A stretch of DNA of 64,000 nt from Pseudomonas sp. FP198 (lineage in GTDB: Bacteria > Pseudomonadota > Gammaproteobacteria > Pseudomonadales > Pseudomonadaceae), in NCBI RefSeq assembly GCF_030687895.1, contig NZ_CP117452.1, positions 4,704,501 through 4,768,500 on the forward strand, read 5' to 3'. Below the pieces are notes generated by a model. It was not told the DNA's origin. It was given only the letters and a program-made list of their open reading frames with translations, and did not search any database. Every line of letters begins with the position of its first letter. The stretch's first letter is position 1. This document shows positions 7,785 to 18,292 of the stretch, one piece after another. The position numbers were made by a program, and so were the translations under genes.

Positions 7785-8942
7785 ATGCAAATAAAAAAGA
7801 AAACCGCCTTGCTCGCCCTGTGCTTGATTTTCCTGGCGGCCCTAGGCCTCTGGTACGCGCTGAAACCCGCCGCCACGCGGGTCGTGTCGCCTACTGCCAC
7901 TCCGGTGCGTGTGGTCAATGTGATAGAGCAGGATGTGCCGCGCTTCGCCAGTGGCATCGGCACGGTATTGTCGCTGCACAGCGTGGTGATCCGTCCGCAG
8001 ATCGACGGCATCCTCACCAGGCTGTTGGTCAAGGAAGGGCAACTGGTCAAGAAGGGGGACCTGCTGGCGACCATCGATGATCGCTCGATCCGCGCCAGCC
8101 TCGACCAGGCCCGCGCCCAGCTCAGCGAGAGCCAGGCGCAACTGGCCGTGGCCCAGGTCAACCTCAAGCGCTACAAGCTGCTGAGCGTCGATGACGGCGT
8201 ATCGAAGCAGACCTACGACCAGCAACAGGCGCTGGTCAACCAGCTCAAGGCCACTGCCCAGGGTAACCAGGCGGCCATCGATTCGGCGCAGGTGCAGCTG
8301 TCCTACACGCAGATCCGCTCGCCGGTGAGCGGTCGCGTCGGCATTCGCAACGTGGATGAAGGCAACTTCCTGCGCACCAGCGACACCGAGGGCCTGTTCA
8401 CGGTGACCCAGATCGACCCGATCGCCGTGGAGTTCTCCTTGCCCCAGCAAATGCTGCCGACCCTGCAGCGATTGATCGCCGCCCCGGACCAGGCCTTGGT
8501 CAAGGCCTACATCGGGGCTGACGGCGTGACCGGGGAATTGCTCGGCGAGGGACGGCTCAGCCTCATCGACAACCAGATCAACACCAACACCGGAACCCTG
8601 CGGGCCAAGGCCGAATTCAATAACGCCGCGCAACGGCTGTGGCCGGGGCAACTGGTGACGCTGAAAATCCAGACCGCCATCGACAAGGGCGCCCTGGTGG
8701 TACCACCCACCGTGGTCCAACGCGGGCTGGAGCAACATTTCGTCTATCGGGTCAAGGGCGACAAGGTCGAAAGCGTGCCGGTGCAGATGGTTTACCAGGA
8801 CAGCGACAGGCACATCATCAAAGGCGTGAACGCCGGCGATCAGCTGGTGAGTGACGGCCAGTCACGGCTCAAGCCCGGCGCCAGTGTCCAGGTGCTCAGC
8901 GATCCGCCCGCCCTCGCCAAGACCGGGCAGACGCAGCCATGA
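7785..8942 (+). CDS. RND efflux periplasmic adaptor (MdtA/AcrA-like)
   Basis: A 385-residue membrane-fusion protein. An N-terminal membrane anchor (about 5-25) leads into a lipoyl half (LLVKEGQLVKKGDLLATID), a long alpha-hairpin (about 95-165), the second lipoyl half (SYTQIRSPVSGRVGIRNVDEG), a beta-barrel and a membrane-proximal domain. I take the ATG at 7785 (MQIKKKTALL) over the one at 7743 because it starts directly at the anchor. Its stop overlaps the permease start by four bases (ATGA). It would link the RND permease to an outer-membrane channel, which is not encoded in this operon. Confidence 0.9.
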   Translation: MQIKKKTALLALCLIFLAALGLWYALKPAATRVVSPTATPVRVVNVIEQDVPRFASGIGTVLSLHSVVIRPQIDGILTRLLVKEGQLVKKGDLLATIDDRSIRASLDQARAQLSESQAQLAVAQVNLKRYKLLSVDDGVSKQTYDQQQALVNQLKATAQGNQAAIDSAQVQLSYTQIRSPVSGRVGIRNVDEGNFLRTSDTEGLFTVTQIDPIAVEFSLPQQMLPTLQRLIAAPDQALVKAYIGADGVTGELLGEGRLSLIDNQINTNTGTLRAKAEFNNAAQRLWPGQLVTLKIQTAIDKGALVVPPTVVQRGLEQHFVYRVKGDKVESVPVQMVYQDSDRHIIKGVNAGDQLVSDGQSRLKPGASVQVLSDPPALAKTGQTQP

Positions 8943-11900
8943 AGGGCCGCGGCTCGATATCGGCGTGGTGCATCGACCACCCCATCGCCACGGTGCTGCT
9001 GACGTTCGCCCTGGTGTTGCTGGGGTTGATCGCCTTTCCCCGCCTGCCCGTCGCGCCTCTGCCCGAGGCGGAATTCCCGACCATCCAGGTCAACGCCCAA
9101 CTGCCCGGCGCCAGTCCCGAAACCATGGCATCGTCCGTGGCGACCCCGCTGGAGGTGCAGTTCAGCGCGATTCCCGGCATTACCCAGATGACCTCAAGCA
9201 GTGCGTTGGGCTCGACCAACCTGACCCTGCAATTCAGTCTCGACAAGAGCATCGACACCGCCGCCCAGGAAGTGCAGGCGGCGATCAACACCGCCGCCGG
9301 CAAGCTGCCCAATGACATGCCGAACCTGCCGACCTGGCGCAAGGTCAACCCGGCCGACAGCCCGGTGCTGATCCTCAGCATCAGCTCCGACCTGATGCCA
9401 GGCACCGAACTGAGTGATTACGTCGAGACGCTGCTCGCCCGCCAGATCAGCCAGATCGACGGCGTCGGACAGATCTATATCACCGGCCAGCAGCGGCCGG
9501 CGATCCGGGTCCAGGCCTCGGCCGACCGGCTTGCCGCCATCGGCCTGACCCTCGCCGATATCCGCCAGTCCCTGCAGCAGGCCAGCCTCAACCTGGCCAA
9601 GGGCGCGCTCTATGGCGAGTCGAGCATTTCCACCTTGTCCACCAACGACCAGTTGTTCAAGCCGGAGGAATACGGCGAGCTGATCGTTGCCTACCGGGAC
9701 GGCGCACCGGTCCACCTCAAGGACATCGCCAAAGTCGTCAACGGTTCGGAAAACGCCTACGTGCAGGCCTGGTCCGACGATCAGCCCGGCGTCAACCTGG
9801 TGATCTTCCGCCAGCCGGGGGCGAACATCGTCGAGACGGTCGACCGCATCCAGGCGGCGCTGCCAACCCTGGAAGCCATGCTGCCGGCCGCCATACAGGT
9901 CAAGGTGATGATCGATCGCACCCAGACCATTCGCGCTTCGCTGCATGAAGTGGAAATCACCCTGCTGATCGCGGTGCTGCTGGTGGTGGCGGTGATGGCG
10001 CTGTTCCTGCGCCAGCTCTCGGCGACGCTGATTGTCTCGGCCGTGCTCGGGGTGTCGCTGACCGCCAGTTTCGCCCTGATGTATGTGATGGGTTTCAGCC
10101 TCAACAACCTGACCCTGGTGGCGATCGTCATCTCGGTGGGGTTCGTGGTGGACGACGCGATCGTGGTGGTGGAGAACATCCACCGGCACCTGGAAGCCGG
10201 CGATGGCATGCGCGAGGCGGCGATCAAGGGCGCCGGGGAAATCGGCTTCACGGTGGTGTCCATCAGTTTCTCGCTGGTGGCGGCGTTCATTCCGCTGCTG
10301 TTCATGGGCGGTGTGGTCGGGCGGCTGTTCAAGGAATTTGCCCTGACCGCCACTTCGACCATCCTGATTTCCGTCGTGGTGTCCCTGACCCTGGCGCCGA
10401 CCCTGGCCGCCTTGTTCATGCGCGCCCCGAAGCACCACGCGCATGCCAGGCCGGGTTTCGGCGAGCGCCTGCTCGGCTGGTACGAACGCGGCCTGCGCCG
10501 GGCCCTGGCCCATCAGAAACTGATGATCGGCGTGTTCGGCCTGACCCTCGCCCTCGCGGTGGTGGGCTACGTGTTCATCCCCAAGGGCTTCTTTCCGGTC
10601 CAGGACACCGGCCTGGTGCTGGGCACCAGCGAAGCGGCCGCCGACATCTCGTTCCCGGACATGGTGGCCAAGCACAAGGCCCTGGCCGAAATCGTCGCCG
10701 CCGACCCGGCAGTGCAGACCTTCTCGCACTCCGTCGGCGTCTCGGGCAACAACCAGACCATCGCCAACGGCCGCTTCTGGATCGCCCTCAAGCCTCGGGG
10801 CGAACGCGATGTATCGGCCAGCGGCTTCATCGACCGGATCCGTCCCAAGTTGCTGAAGATTCCCGGCGTTGTGCTGTACCTGCGGGCCGGGCAGGACATC
10901 AACCTCAGCTCCGGCCCGAGCCGCGCCCAGTATCAATACGTGCTCAAGAGCAATGACGGGCCGACCCTCAACGCCTGGACGCAGAAACTCACCGACAAGC
11001 TGCGCAGCATTCCGGCATTTCGCGACATTTCCAACGACTTGCAACTGGGCGGCAGCATCACCCACATCAACATCGACCGCAGCGCGGCGGCACGTTTCGG
11101 CCTCACCGCCAGCGATGTCGACCAGGCGCTCTACGACGCTTTCGGCCAGCGGCAGATCAATGAATTCCAGACCGAGACCAACCAGTACAACGTCATCCTG
11201 GAACTCGACACCCAGCAACGCGGCAAGGCCGAAAGCCTGGCGTATTTCTATCTGCGCTCGCCGCTGAGCGGGGAAATGGTCCCGCTCTCCGCCCTCGCCC
11301 GCTTCGACGCACCAACCAACGGCCCGCTGTCGATTGCCCACGACGGCATGTTCCCGGCCGCCAACCTGTCGTTCAACCTTCCGCCGGGCGTGGCGCTGGG
11401 GGATGCGGTGCGCCTGCTCGACCAGGCCAAGAACGAGATCGGCATGCCCGCCGCCATCACCGGCAGCTTCCAGGGCGCGGCCCAGGCGTTCCAGAGTTCG
11501 CTGAAAAGCCAGCCGTGGCTGATCCTCGCCGCGTTGGTGGCGGTGTACATCATCCTCGGCGTGCTCTACGAGAGTTTCGTCCATCCGTTGACGATCATTT
11601 CCACGTTGCCCTCGGCCGGCCTCGGCGCGTTGATCATGCTCTGGCTGTTGGGCCAGGATTTCTCGATCATGGCGCTGATCGGCCTGGTGCTGCTGATCGG
11701 CATCGTCAAGAAGAACGGCATCCTGATGATCGACTTCGCCCTCGATGCCCAGCGCAACGGTGGGATGACGCCGCAGGAGGCGATCTTCCAGGCCTGCCTG
11801 ACGAGGTTCCGTCCGATCATGATGACGACCCTGGCCGCCCTGCTCGGCGCCCTGCCGCTGATGCTCGGCTACGGCCCCGGAGCCGAATTGCGCCAGCCAC

Positions 11901-12052
11901 TGGGCATCGCGGTGGTCGGTGGCCTGCTGGTGAGCCAGGCACTGACCTTGTTCACCACGCCGGTCATATACTTGTGGCTGGAGCGATTGTTCCATCGGCC
12001 CGCGCCTCGACCCGGTTCTGCGCCGACGGCGGCGCTGGCAAATGCAGACTGA
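8939..12052 (+). CDS. RND multidrug efflux permease (MdtB/MdtC-like)
   Basis: A 1037-residue inner-membrane proton/drug antiporter with twelve membrane segments in two halves, each with a large periplasmic loop. The proton-relay pair lies in FVVDDAIVVVENIH (Asp405-Asp406). That block and the overall length fit the hydrophobe/drug branch (HAE-1, closest in feel to MdtB/MdtC), not the longer heavy-metal CzcA/CusA branch. Only one permease is present, unlike the MdtBC heterocomplex. It overlaps the adaptor by four bases and is followed nine bases later by a response regulator, so pump and regulator probably share a transcript. Confidence 0.9.
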   Translation: MKGRGSISAWCIDHPIATVLLTFALVLLGLIAFPRLPVAPLPEAEFPTIQVNAQLPGASPETMASSVATPLEVQFSAIPGITQMTSSSALGSTNLTLQFSLDKSIDTAAQEVQAAINTAAGKLPNDMPNLPTWRKVNPADSPVLILSISSDLMPGTELSDYVETLLARQISQIDGVGQIYITGQQRPAIRVQASADRLAAIGLTLADIRQSLQQASLNLAKGALYGESSISTLSTNDQLFKPEEYGELIVAYRDGAPVHLKDIAKVVNGSENAYVQAWSDDQPGVNLVIFRQPGANIVETVDRIQAALPTLEAMLPAAIQVKVMIDRTQTIRASLHEVEITLLIAVLLVVAVMALFLRQLSATLIVSAVLGVSLTASFALMYVMGFSLNNLTLVAIVISVGFVVDDAIVVVENIHRHLEAGDGMREAAIKGAGEIGFTVVSISFSLVAAFIPLLFMGGVVGRLFKEFALTATSTILISVVVSLTLAPTLAALFMRAPKHHAHARPGFGERLLGWYERGLRRALAHQKLMIGVFGLTLALAVVGYVFIPKGFFPVQDTGLVLGTSEAAADISFPDMVAKHKALAEIVAADPAVQTFSHSVGVSGNNQTIANGRFWIALKPRGERDVSASGFIDRIRPKLLKIPGVVLYLRAGQDINLSSGPSRAQYQYVLKSNDGPTLNAWTQKLTDKLRSIPAFRDISNDLQLGGSITHINIDRSAAARFGLTASDVDQALYDAFGQRQINEFQTETNQYNVILELDTQQRGKAESLAYFYLRSPLSGEMVPLSALARFDAPTNGPLSIAHDGMFPAANLSFNLPPGVALGDAVRLLDQAKNEIGMPAAITGSFQGAAQAFQSSLKSQPWLILAALVAVYIILGVLYESFVHPLTIISTLPSAGLGALIMLWLLGQDFSIMALIGLVLLIGIVKKNGILMIDFALDAQRNGGMTPQEAIFQACLTRFRPIMMTTLAALLGALPLMLGYGPGAELRQPLGIAVVGGLLVSQALTLFTTPVIYLWLERLFHRPAPRPGSAPTAALANAD

Positions 12053-12061
12053 GGCCGGGCC

Positions 12062-12736
12062 ATGCGCGTTCTGATCATCGAAGACGAAGAAAAAACCGCC
12101 GACTACCTGCACCGCGGCCTGACCGAACAGGGTTACATCGTGGATGTGGCAGGGGATGGCGTCGAAGGGCTGCACCTGGCCCTGGAAAGCGATTACGCGG
12201 TGATCGTGCTCGACGTCATGCTGCCGGGCCTCGACGGCTTTGGCGTGCTGCGGGCCCTGCGCGCCCGCAAGCAGACGCCGGTCATCATGCTCACCGCCCG
12301 CGAACGGGTCGAAGATCGCATCAAGGGTCTTCGCGATGGTGCCGACGATTATCTGGGCAAGCCGTTCTCCTTCCTGGAGCTGGTGGCCCGCCTGCAAGCG
12401 CTGACTCGCCGCAGCAGCGGCCATGAACCGGTGCAGGTGAGCATCGCCGACCTGTGGATCGACCTGATCAGCCGCAAGGCCAGTCGCGCCGGGCAGCGCC
12501 TGGACCTGACCGCCAAGGAGTTTTCATTGCTCAGCGTGCTGGCTCGCCGCCAAGGCGAGATCCTTTCGAAAACCGCGATTGCCGAAATGGTCTGGGACAT
12601 CAATTTCGACAGCGACGCCAACGTCGTCGAAGTGGCGATCAAACGCCTGCGGGCCAAGCTCGACGGGCCCTTCGAGCACAAACTGCTGCACACCATCCGA
12701 GGGATGGGTTATGTGTTGGAGAATCGCGGTGAGTAA
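12062..12736 (+). CDS. OmpR-family response regulator (CusR/CzcR type)
   Basis: A 224-residue response regulator. The receiver domain (1-115) has the acidic pair E7/D8, the phospho-acceptor Asp51 in IVLDVMLPG and the conserved Lys in LGKPF. The C-terminal winged-helix domain (about 125-220) ends with TIRGMGYVLE. It is most like the heavy-metal group CusR/CopR/CzcR. It follows the RND permease by nine bases and overlaps the sensor kinase gene by eight, so it probably regulates its own operon. The inducing signal is not known; a metal is only one possibility given the drug-type pump. Confidence 0.9.
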   Translation: MRVLIIEDEEKTADYLHRGLTEQGYIVDVAGDGVEGLHLALESDYAVIVLDVMLPGLDGFGVLRALRARKQTPVIMLTARERVEDRIKGLRDGADDYLGKPFSFLELVARLQALTRRSSGHEPVQVSIADLWIDLISRKASRAGQRLDLTAKEFSLLSVLARRQGEILSKTAIAEMVWDINFDSDANVVEVAIKRLRAKLDGPFEHKLLHTIRGMGYVLENRGE

Positions 12737-14090
12737 CAGCATCGCCCTGCGCCTGAGCGGCATGTTCACGCTGGTGGCGGCGCTGGTGTTCCTGTTGATT
12801 GGCGGCGGCTTGTACCAGCAGGTCGGAAAAGGCCTCGGCCTGTTGCCGGAGGCGGAGCTCGATGCCCGCTACAGCGTGCTGGAGTCTACCGTCGGCCGCT
12901 ATGGCACGCCGGAGCACTGGGTCAAGATCAACAACAAGCTGCGCTTGCTCGGCGAAGAGGATAAACGCATCCACTTCTGGATCGTCAGCGATGACCCGCG
13001 CTTTGAATACGGTAACCCCGATGCACAGATCCGTGCCTTCGCCGCAGGTCCATTGGGCAAGCGTGACCTGAAGCTGGCGACGCAGCATTACCCGATGAAA
13101 GTGCTGGTGAGCCAGTTCCCGGCCAAGGACCAGCGACCGCCGCTACGGTTCATGATCGGTATCGACACCGAGACCTTCTACCAGACTCAGCATCGTTTGC
13201 TGGTCGCGCTGGTGAGCCTGGCGATCGTCGGTGTGCTGCTGGCCTCGTTGCTGGGCTACTGGGTGGCGCGCATCGGTCTCAAGCCACTCATCAAGTTGTC
13301 GGATGAAGCCCGGCGCCTGGCCCCGCCCCGGCTCACCGGGCGCTTGAAACTGTCGCCGCTGCCACCGGAACTCAACCAGTTCGTCAGTTCCTTCAACGCA
13401 ACCCTGGACCGCGTCGAGCAGGCGTATTCAAGGCTGGAGTCATTCAACGCCGACGTTGCCCATGAACTGCGCTCGCCGCTGACCAACCTGATCGGCCAGA
13501 CCCAGGTGGCGTTGACCCGTGGGCGCTCGGCAGAGCATTACTTCGAAGTGCTGCAATCGAACCTGGAAGAGCTGGAGCGACTGCGCTCGATCATCAACGA
13601 CATGCTGTTCCTGGCCAGCGCCGACCAGGGCAGCAAGGCCACCAAGCTGACCACGACCTCCCTGGCCGATGAGGTAGCGACCACCCTCGATTACCTGGAC
13701 TTCATCCTGGAAGACGCCCAGGTCCAGGTTCGCGTCAGCGGCGACGCCCAGGCCAGTATCGAGATCGCCCACCTGCGCCGGGCCTTGATCAATCTGCTGA
13801 GCAACGCCGTCCAGCACACCGCGCCCGGCCAGGTGATCGACGTGGACATCGAAGCCTCCGGCGACCAGGTCATCCTCGGCGTCACCAATCCCGGCGAGCC
13901 TATCGCCGGCGAACACCTGCCGCGCCTGTTCGAGCGCTTCTACCGGGTCGACGTCTCCCGCAGCAACAGCGGCGCCAACCACGGCCTGGGCCTGGCCATC
14001 GTCAAGGCGATTGCGCTGATGCACGGCGGCGATGTATTCGTGCGCAGCGACCGTGGCGCCAACACCTTCGGGATCCGCTTGCCGGCCTGA
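12729..14090 (+). CDS. Sensor histidine kinase (CusS/CzcS type)
   Basis: A 453-residue membrane kinase starting at GTG 12729, inside the end of the response regulator gene. Two membrane segments (about 8-28 and 157-180) enclose a periplasmic sensor of about 130 residues. A HAMP segment is followed by the H-box VAHELRSPLTNLIGQ with His245. The N-box is LINLLSNAVQHT, and the G-box region is NPGEPI...FERFYRVD...HGLGLAIVKAI, in the style of the CusS/CzcS heavy-metal sensor group. It pairs with the adjacent regulator; the periplasmic domain presumably senses the pump's inducer. Confidence 0.9.
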   Translation: MSNSIALRLSGMFTLVAALVFLLIGGGLYQQVGKGLGLLPEAELDARYSVLESTVGRYGTPEHWVKINNKLRLLGEEDKRIHFWIVSDDPRFEYGNPDAQIRAFAAGPLGKRDLKLATQHYPMKVLVSQFPAKDQRPPLRFMIGIDTETFYQTQHRLLVALVSLAIVGVLLASLLGYWVARIGLKPLIKLSDEARRLAPPRLTGRLKLSPLPPELNQFVSSFNATLDRVEQAYSRLESFNADVAHELRSPLTNLIGQTQVALTRGRSAEHYFEVLQSNLEELERLRSIINDMLFLASADQGSKATKLTTTSLADEVATTLDYLDFILEDAQVQVRVSGDAQASIEIAHLRRALINLLSNAVQHTAPGQVIDVDIEASGDQVILGVTNPGEPIAGEHLPRLFERFYRVDVSRSNSGANHGLGLAIVKAIALMHGGDVFVRSDRGANTFGIRLPA

Positions 14091-14146
14091 GGAGCAAGCC
14101 CGCCCCGACAAAATTCCTCTGGCATACGCCCACCCAAGGACAACAC

Positions 14147-14170
14147 TGTGGGAGCGAGCCTGCTCGCGAA
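14147..14170. repeat. Single REP copy
   Basis: One 24-base TGTGGGAGCGAG...GCGAA REP, without the inverted partner seen elsewhere, lies between the sensor kinase and the diguanylate cyclase genes. Confidence 0.8.
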
Positions 14171-14327
14171 GGCGGCCGTCCATTCAACCTCGATTTCCTT
14201 GCAATAAGCCACGATGTGGATTGCTCAATTTCAGTGTCACAAGCACAATCTTGCAAAAGGCCAGCATTGTCTGATGCCAGTCATCCGCTGTTAAAGATGA
14301 GCAGCCTATGGGAAGGATCCCAGCCAC

Positions 14328-15833
14328 ATGACAATGCAGATCGGAATCATGAGCGCGAGCAGTGCAACACCCGGCAACATCCCGCTTTCGATACGTTCGG
14401 AACGGGTCCTCGTTTTGGCCAGCTCGCTGGTTGTCATTGCCATCGTAGGTATCGTGACGTTCCTGCTGATCCGTGAACACGCCAGCGCGCAGCAGGCAGC
14501 GACACGCGCGGCGAGCAACATTGTGCAGTTGATCGATGCCGACGTGCTGCGCAACGTCGAACTCTACGATCTTTCGCTGCAAGGCCTGATTGCCGCAGCG
14601 AAACGCCAGGATCTAAAGGACGTTTCGCCAACGATCCGTCAGCTCGCCCTGTTCGACCGCGCCACCGCAGCCCCTTATAAAGGCGACATATTGCTGCTCG
14701 ACAAGCGCGGCGACGTGGTCGCCGATTCCGCTTCAGTCGAACCGCGCAAGGGCAATTACGCCGATCGGGAATATTTCCAGTCCCATCTGCAGGATTCGGG
14801 CCCGGGCATGAAGATCAGCCGCCCGTTCCGGGCCCGGAGCAGTCCGCACGATTGGCGTATCAGCTTCAGCTACCGCTTGAACGATGACCGCGGCGAGTTC
14901 ATGGGCGTGGCCGAGGCCGCGATGCGCCTGGGCTACTTCAGCCAGCTCTTCAAGAGCTTGAACATCGGCCATGGCGGCACGGTGAACCTGGTCAGCCGCG
15001 ACGGGATCCTGTTGGCTCAGGAGCCGCCTCTGGCCGAGGACATGGTCGGCAAGGATTTCAGCAGCCGACCGAACTTCGTGCGGATCCTGCGCGAAGGCGA
15101 TGGCAGTTTCACCAGCGTGTCCAGCGTGGATCAGAAGCAGCGGCTGTACACCTTTTCCCAGGTAGGTAATCTGCCGCTGATCGTCGTGGTCGCGCTCTCT
15201 TCCCAAGAGGTTTTCGCGTCATGGCAACGCACGGCGGTGCTGGTCAGTGGCGCCACGGGCGCGCTGTGCTTCAGCTTGCTCTGGCTCACCTGGCTGCTGC
15301 GTCGGGAATTGAGACGCCGGCACACCGCTGAACGGGAACTGGCCCTGCTGGCATCCGTCGACCCGCTGACAGGCCTGGCCAACCGGCGGACGCTGGACCA
15401 GACGCTGCAACTGGAGTGGCTGCGCGCCCAGCGCTCCGGTCAACCGTTATCGATCCTGATGATCGATGCCGACCACTTCAAGGCGCTCAATGATCGCCTG
15501 GGCCACCAACGCGGTGACGAGGCGTTACGGACCCTGGCGCAACTGATCGGCGAGTACGTGCGCCGACCGGCCGACCTGGCGGCGCGTTATGGCGGCGAGG
15601 AGTTCTCGGTGGTGCTGCCGGAGACGACGACCGCAGGAGCGTTCACCATGGCGCAAAACATTCGCGAAGCCGTTGAGCAGCTGCCCGGCGAATTGACCAT
15701 GACCGTCAGCATCGGCATCGCCACCTGGGCCCAAGGGCCCTATGACGAACTCGATCAATTGTTGCTCGCCGCTGACAAGGCGCTTTACCAGGCCAAGGCC
15801 AGTGGACGTAATCGGGTGGTTTGCGCGATGTAA
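14328..15833 (+). CDS. Membrane diguanylate cyclase (Cache-GGDEF)
   Basis: A 501-residue enzyme making cyclic di-GMP from two GTP. A first membrane segment (about 26-48) and a second (about 300-322) enclose a periplasmic sensor of about 250 residues that looks like a double-Cache domain (KGDILLLDKRGDVVADS, YADREYFQ). The cytosolic GGDEF domain has the active motif GGEEF at 422-426 and an RxxD inhibition site (Arg413 to Asp416) exactly five residues before it, so it should be active and product-inhibited. Its stop is followed by a small hairpin; it converges on lpxC. The ligand is unknown, possibly a small organic or amino acid. Confidence 0.88.
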   Translation: MTMQIGIMSASSATPGNIPLSIRSERVLVLASSLVVIAIVGIVTFLLIREHASAQQAATRAASNIVQLIDADVLRNVELYDLSLQGLIAAAKRQDLKDVSPTIRQLALFDRATAAPYKGDILLLDKRGDVVADSASVEPRKGNYADREYFQSHLQDSGPGMKISRPFRARSSPHDWRISFSYRLNDDRGEFMGVAEAAMRLGYFSQLFKSLNIGHGGTVNLVSRDGILLAQEPPLAEDMVGKDFSSRPNFVRILREGDGSFTSVSSVDQKQRLYTFSQVGNLPLIVVVALSSQEVFASWQRTAVLVSGATGALCFSLLWLTWLLRRELRRRHTAERELALLASVDPLTGLANRRTLDQTLQLEWLRAQRSGQPLSILMIDADHFKALNDRLGHQRGDEALRTLAQLIGEYVRRPADLAARYGGEEFSVVLPETTTAGAFTMAQNIREAVEQLPGELTMTVSIGIATWAQGPYDELDQLLLAADKALYQAKASGRNRVVCAM

Positions 15834-15864
15834 GGCAGCCGTAAACTTGTGACATGGAGTTCTC

Positions 15865-15894
15865 TGTGGAGCGGGGATAAATCCCCTCTCCACA
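15865..15894. repeat. 30-base hairpin, GGGGATAAATCCCC core
   Basis: A near-perfect stem-loop: GTGGAG and GGGGAT pair with ATCCCC and CTCCAC around a two-base loop. It sits 31 bases after the diguanylate cyclase stop and resembles the third type of short palindrome common in P. fluorescens intergenic DNA. It may also help end the diguanylate cyclase transcript. Confidence 0.5.
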
Positions 15895-15926
15895 AAAGCT
15901 CTCGCCACATCCCAAACACCCGCCAT

Positions 15927-15975
15927 AAAAAAAGGCCACCCGAAGGCAGCCCTTAAAAAACTAGAGAGGTTTTTT
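15927..15975 (-). terminator. Terminator of lpxC / dcw cluster
   Basis: On the minus strand, just after the lpxC stop, GGCUGCC-UUCG-GGUGGCC forms a seven-pair stem with a stable UUCG loop, followed by seven T residues (15933 down to 15927). A second weak A/T hairpin (15955-15975) precedes it. This is a good intrinsic terminator for the dcw transcript. Confidence 0.8.
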
Positions 15976-15977
15976 GC

Positions 15978-16925
<948 letters not shown>

Positions 16926-17001
16926 TCAACAAAGGCTGGCGATGATAGCAGACCAGACCTTTGCTGAACACCAATCACCCGTATACCCCTGATACATTCC
17001 A

Positions 17002-18195
17002 TCAATCGGCCTGACGACGCAGGAATGCCGGGATGTCCAGGTAATCCAGATCGTCTTGCGGATTCATCTTCGCGGCAGTCGCAGCACCGGCCTGGGCCTG
17101 GTTGCGCATGACGGTCGGACGGTCCAGGTCACGGTAGTTCACCGCGGGAGCTTCCTGACGAGCGGCAGCTTGCTGCTGTGGCTGCGAAGCCATGGCGGTC
17201 TGCACGGTGTTGTCGATCACCTTCATCGGTTTCTCGATTTTCGCGCCCAGGCCAGTGGCAACCACGGTCACGTGCAGTTCGTCACGCATGTCCGGATCGA
17301 TCACGGTGCCGACCTTGACCATCGCGTGGTCGGAAGCGAACGCCTCGATGATGCTACCCACGTCGGAGTACTCGCCCAGGGACAAGTCCGGACCGGCGGT
17401 GATGTTCACCAGGATGCCGCGGGCGCCCTGCAGGTTCACATCTTCGAGCAGCGGGTTGCGGATGGCCGCTTCGGTGGCTTCGCGTGCACGGTTCGGACCG
17501 CTGGCGCAGCCGGTGCCCATCATCGCCATGCCCATTTCGGACATCACGGTGCGTACGTCGGCAAAGTCGACGTTGATCATGCCCGGACGCTTGATGATGT
17601 CGGAGATACCGCGAACGGCACCGGCCAGTACGTCATCGGCCTTGGCGAAAGCCGACAGGAGGCTGGCGTCCTTACCGAGGATGGTCAGCAGCTTCTCGTT
17701 GGGGATGGTGATCAACGAATCGACGCTTTCGCTCAGCGCGCGGATGCCTTCATCGGCGATCTGCATGCGCTTGCGGCCTTCGAACGGGAACGGACGGGTC
17801 ACCACCGCAACGGTGAGGATGCCCATTTCCTTGGCCACTTCGGCAATGATCGGCGCTGCACCGGTACCGGTACCGCCGCCCATGCCAGTGGTGATGAACA
17901 CCATGTTGGTGCCAGCCAGGACTTCAGCGATGCGCTCGCGATCTTCCAGGGCAGCCTGACGGCCAACCTCGGGATTCGCGCCGGCACCCAGGCCTTTGGT
18001 CACGCCGGTACCGAGTTGGAGGATGGTCCGCGCGCCGATGTTTTTCAGCGCCTGAGCATCGGTGTTGGCGCAGATGAACTCAACGCCTTCGATGTTGCTC
18101 TTGACCATGTGGTTGACAGCGTTGCCGCCGCCACCGCCGACACCGATTACCTTGATAACCGGGCTGGCGGGGATGTTGTCTACGAGTTCGAACAT
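17002..18195 (-). CDS. ftsZ: Cell division GTPase FtsZ
   Basis: FtsZ, 397 residues, the tubulin-like GTPase that forms the Z ring. The tubulin signature GGGTGTG is at 106-112. The globular domain ends at about 317 and a Gln/Ala-rich linker follows. The conserved C-terminal peptide LDYLDIPAFLRRQAD binds FtsA, ZipA and other partners. It follows ftsA by 97 bases, with several Met-region features typical of pseudomonads (MFELVDNIPASPVIKVIGVGG). Nothing is unusual. Confidence 0.98.
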   Translation of the reverse strand: MFELVDNIPASPVIKVIGVGGGGGNAVNHMVKSNIEGVEFICANTDAQALKNIGARTILQLGTGVTKGLGAGANPEVGRQAALEDRERIAEVLAGTNMVFITTGMGGGTGTGAAPIIAEVAKEMGILTVAVVTRPFPFEGRKRMQIADEGIRALSESVDSLITIPNEKLLTILGKDASLLSAFAKADDVLAGAVRGISDIIKRPGMINVDFADVRTVMSEMGMAMMGTGCASGPNRAREATEAAIRNPLLEDVNLQGARGILVNITAGPDLSLGEYSDVGSIIEAFASDHAMVKVGTVIDPDMRDELHVTVVATGLGAKIEKPMKVIDNTVQTAMASQPQQQAAARQEAPAVNYRDLDRPTVMRNQAQAGAATAAKMNPQDDLDYLDIPAFLRRQAD

Positions 18196-18292
18196 TTTCC
18201 CTCTCCTTTCATTCTCTAGTTTTTTCGCCTACTGCGTTTGTTGCCGTCTTGCAACGCCGGGCCTGAAACCCGACGCCTGAATCTGAAATCGT

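Noticed and set aside
9194..12424. Very long minus-strand open frame opposite the RND permease and response regulator
   Set aside because: It is the antisense of firmly identified genes in GC-rich DNA; its composition is dominated by Arg, His, Gly and Gln and shows no family motif.
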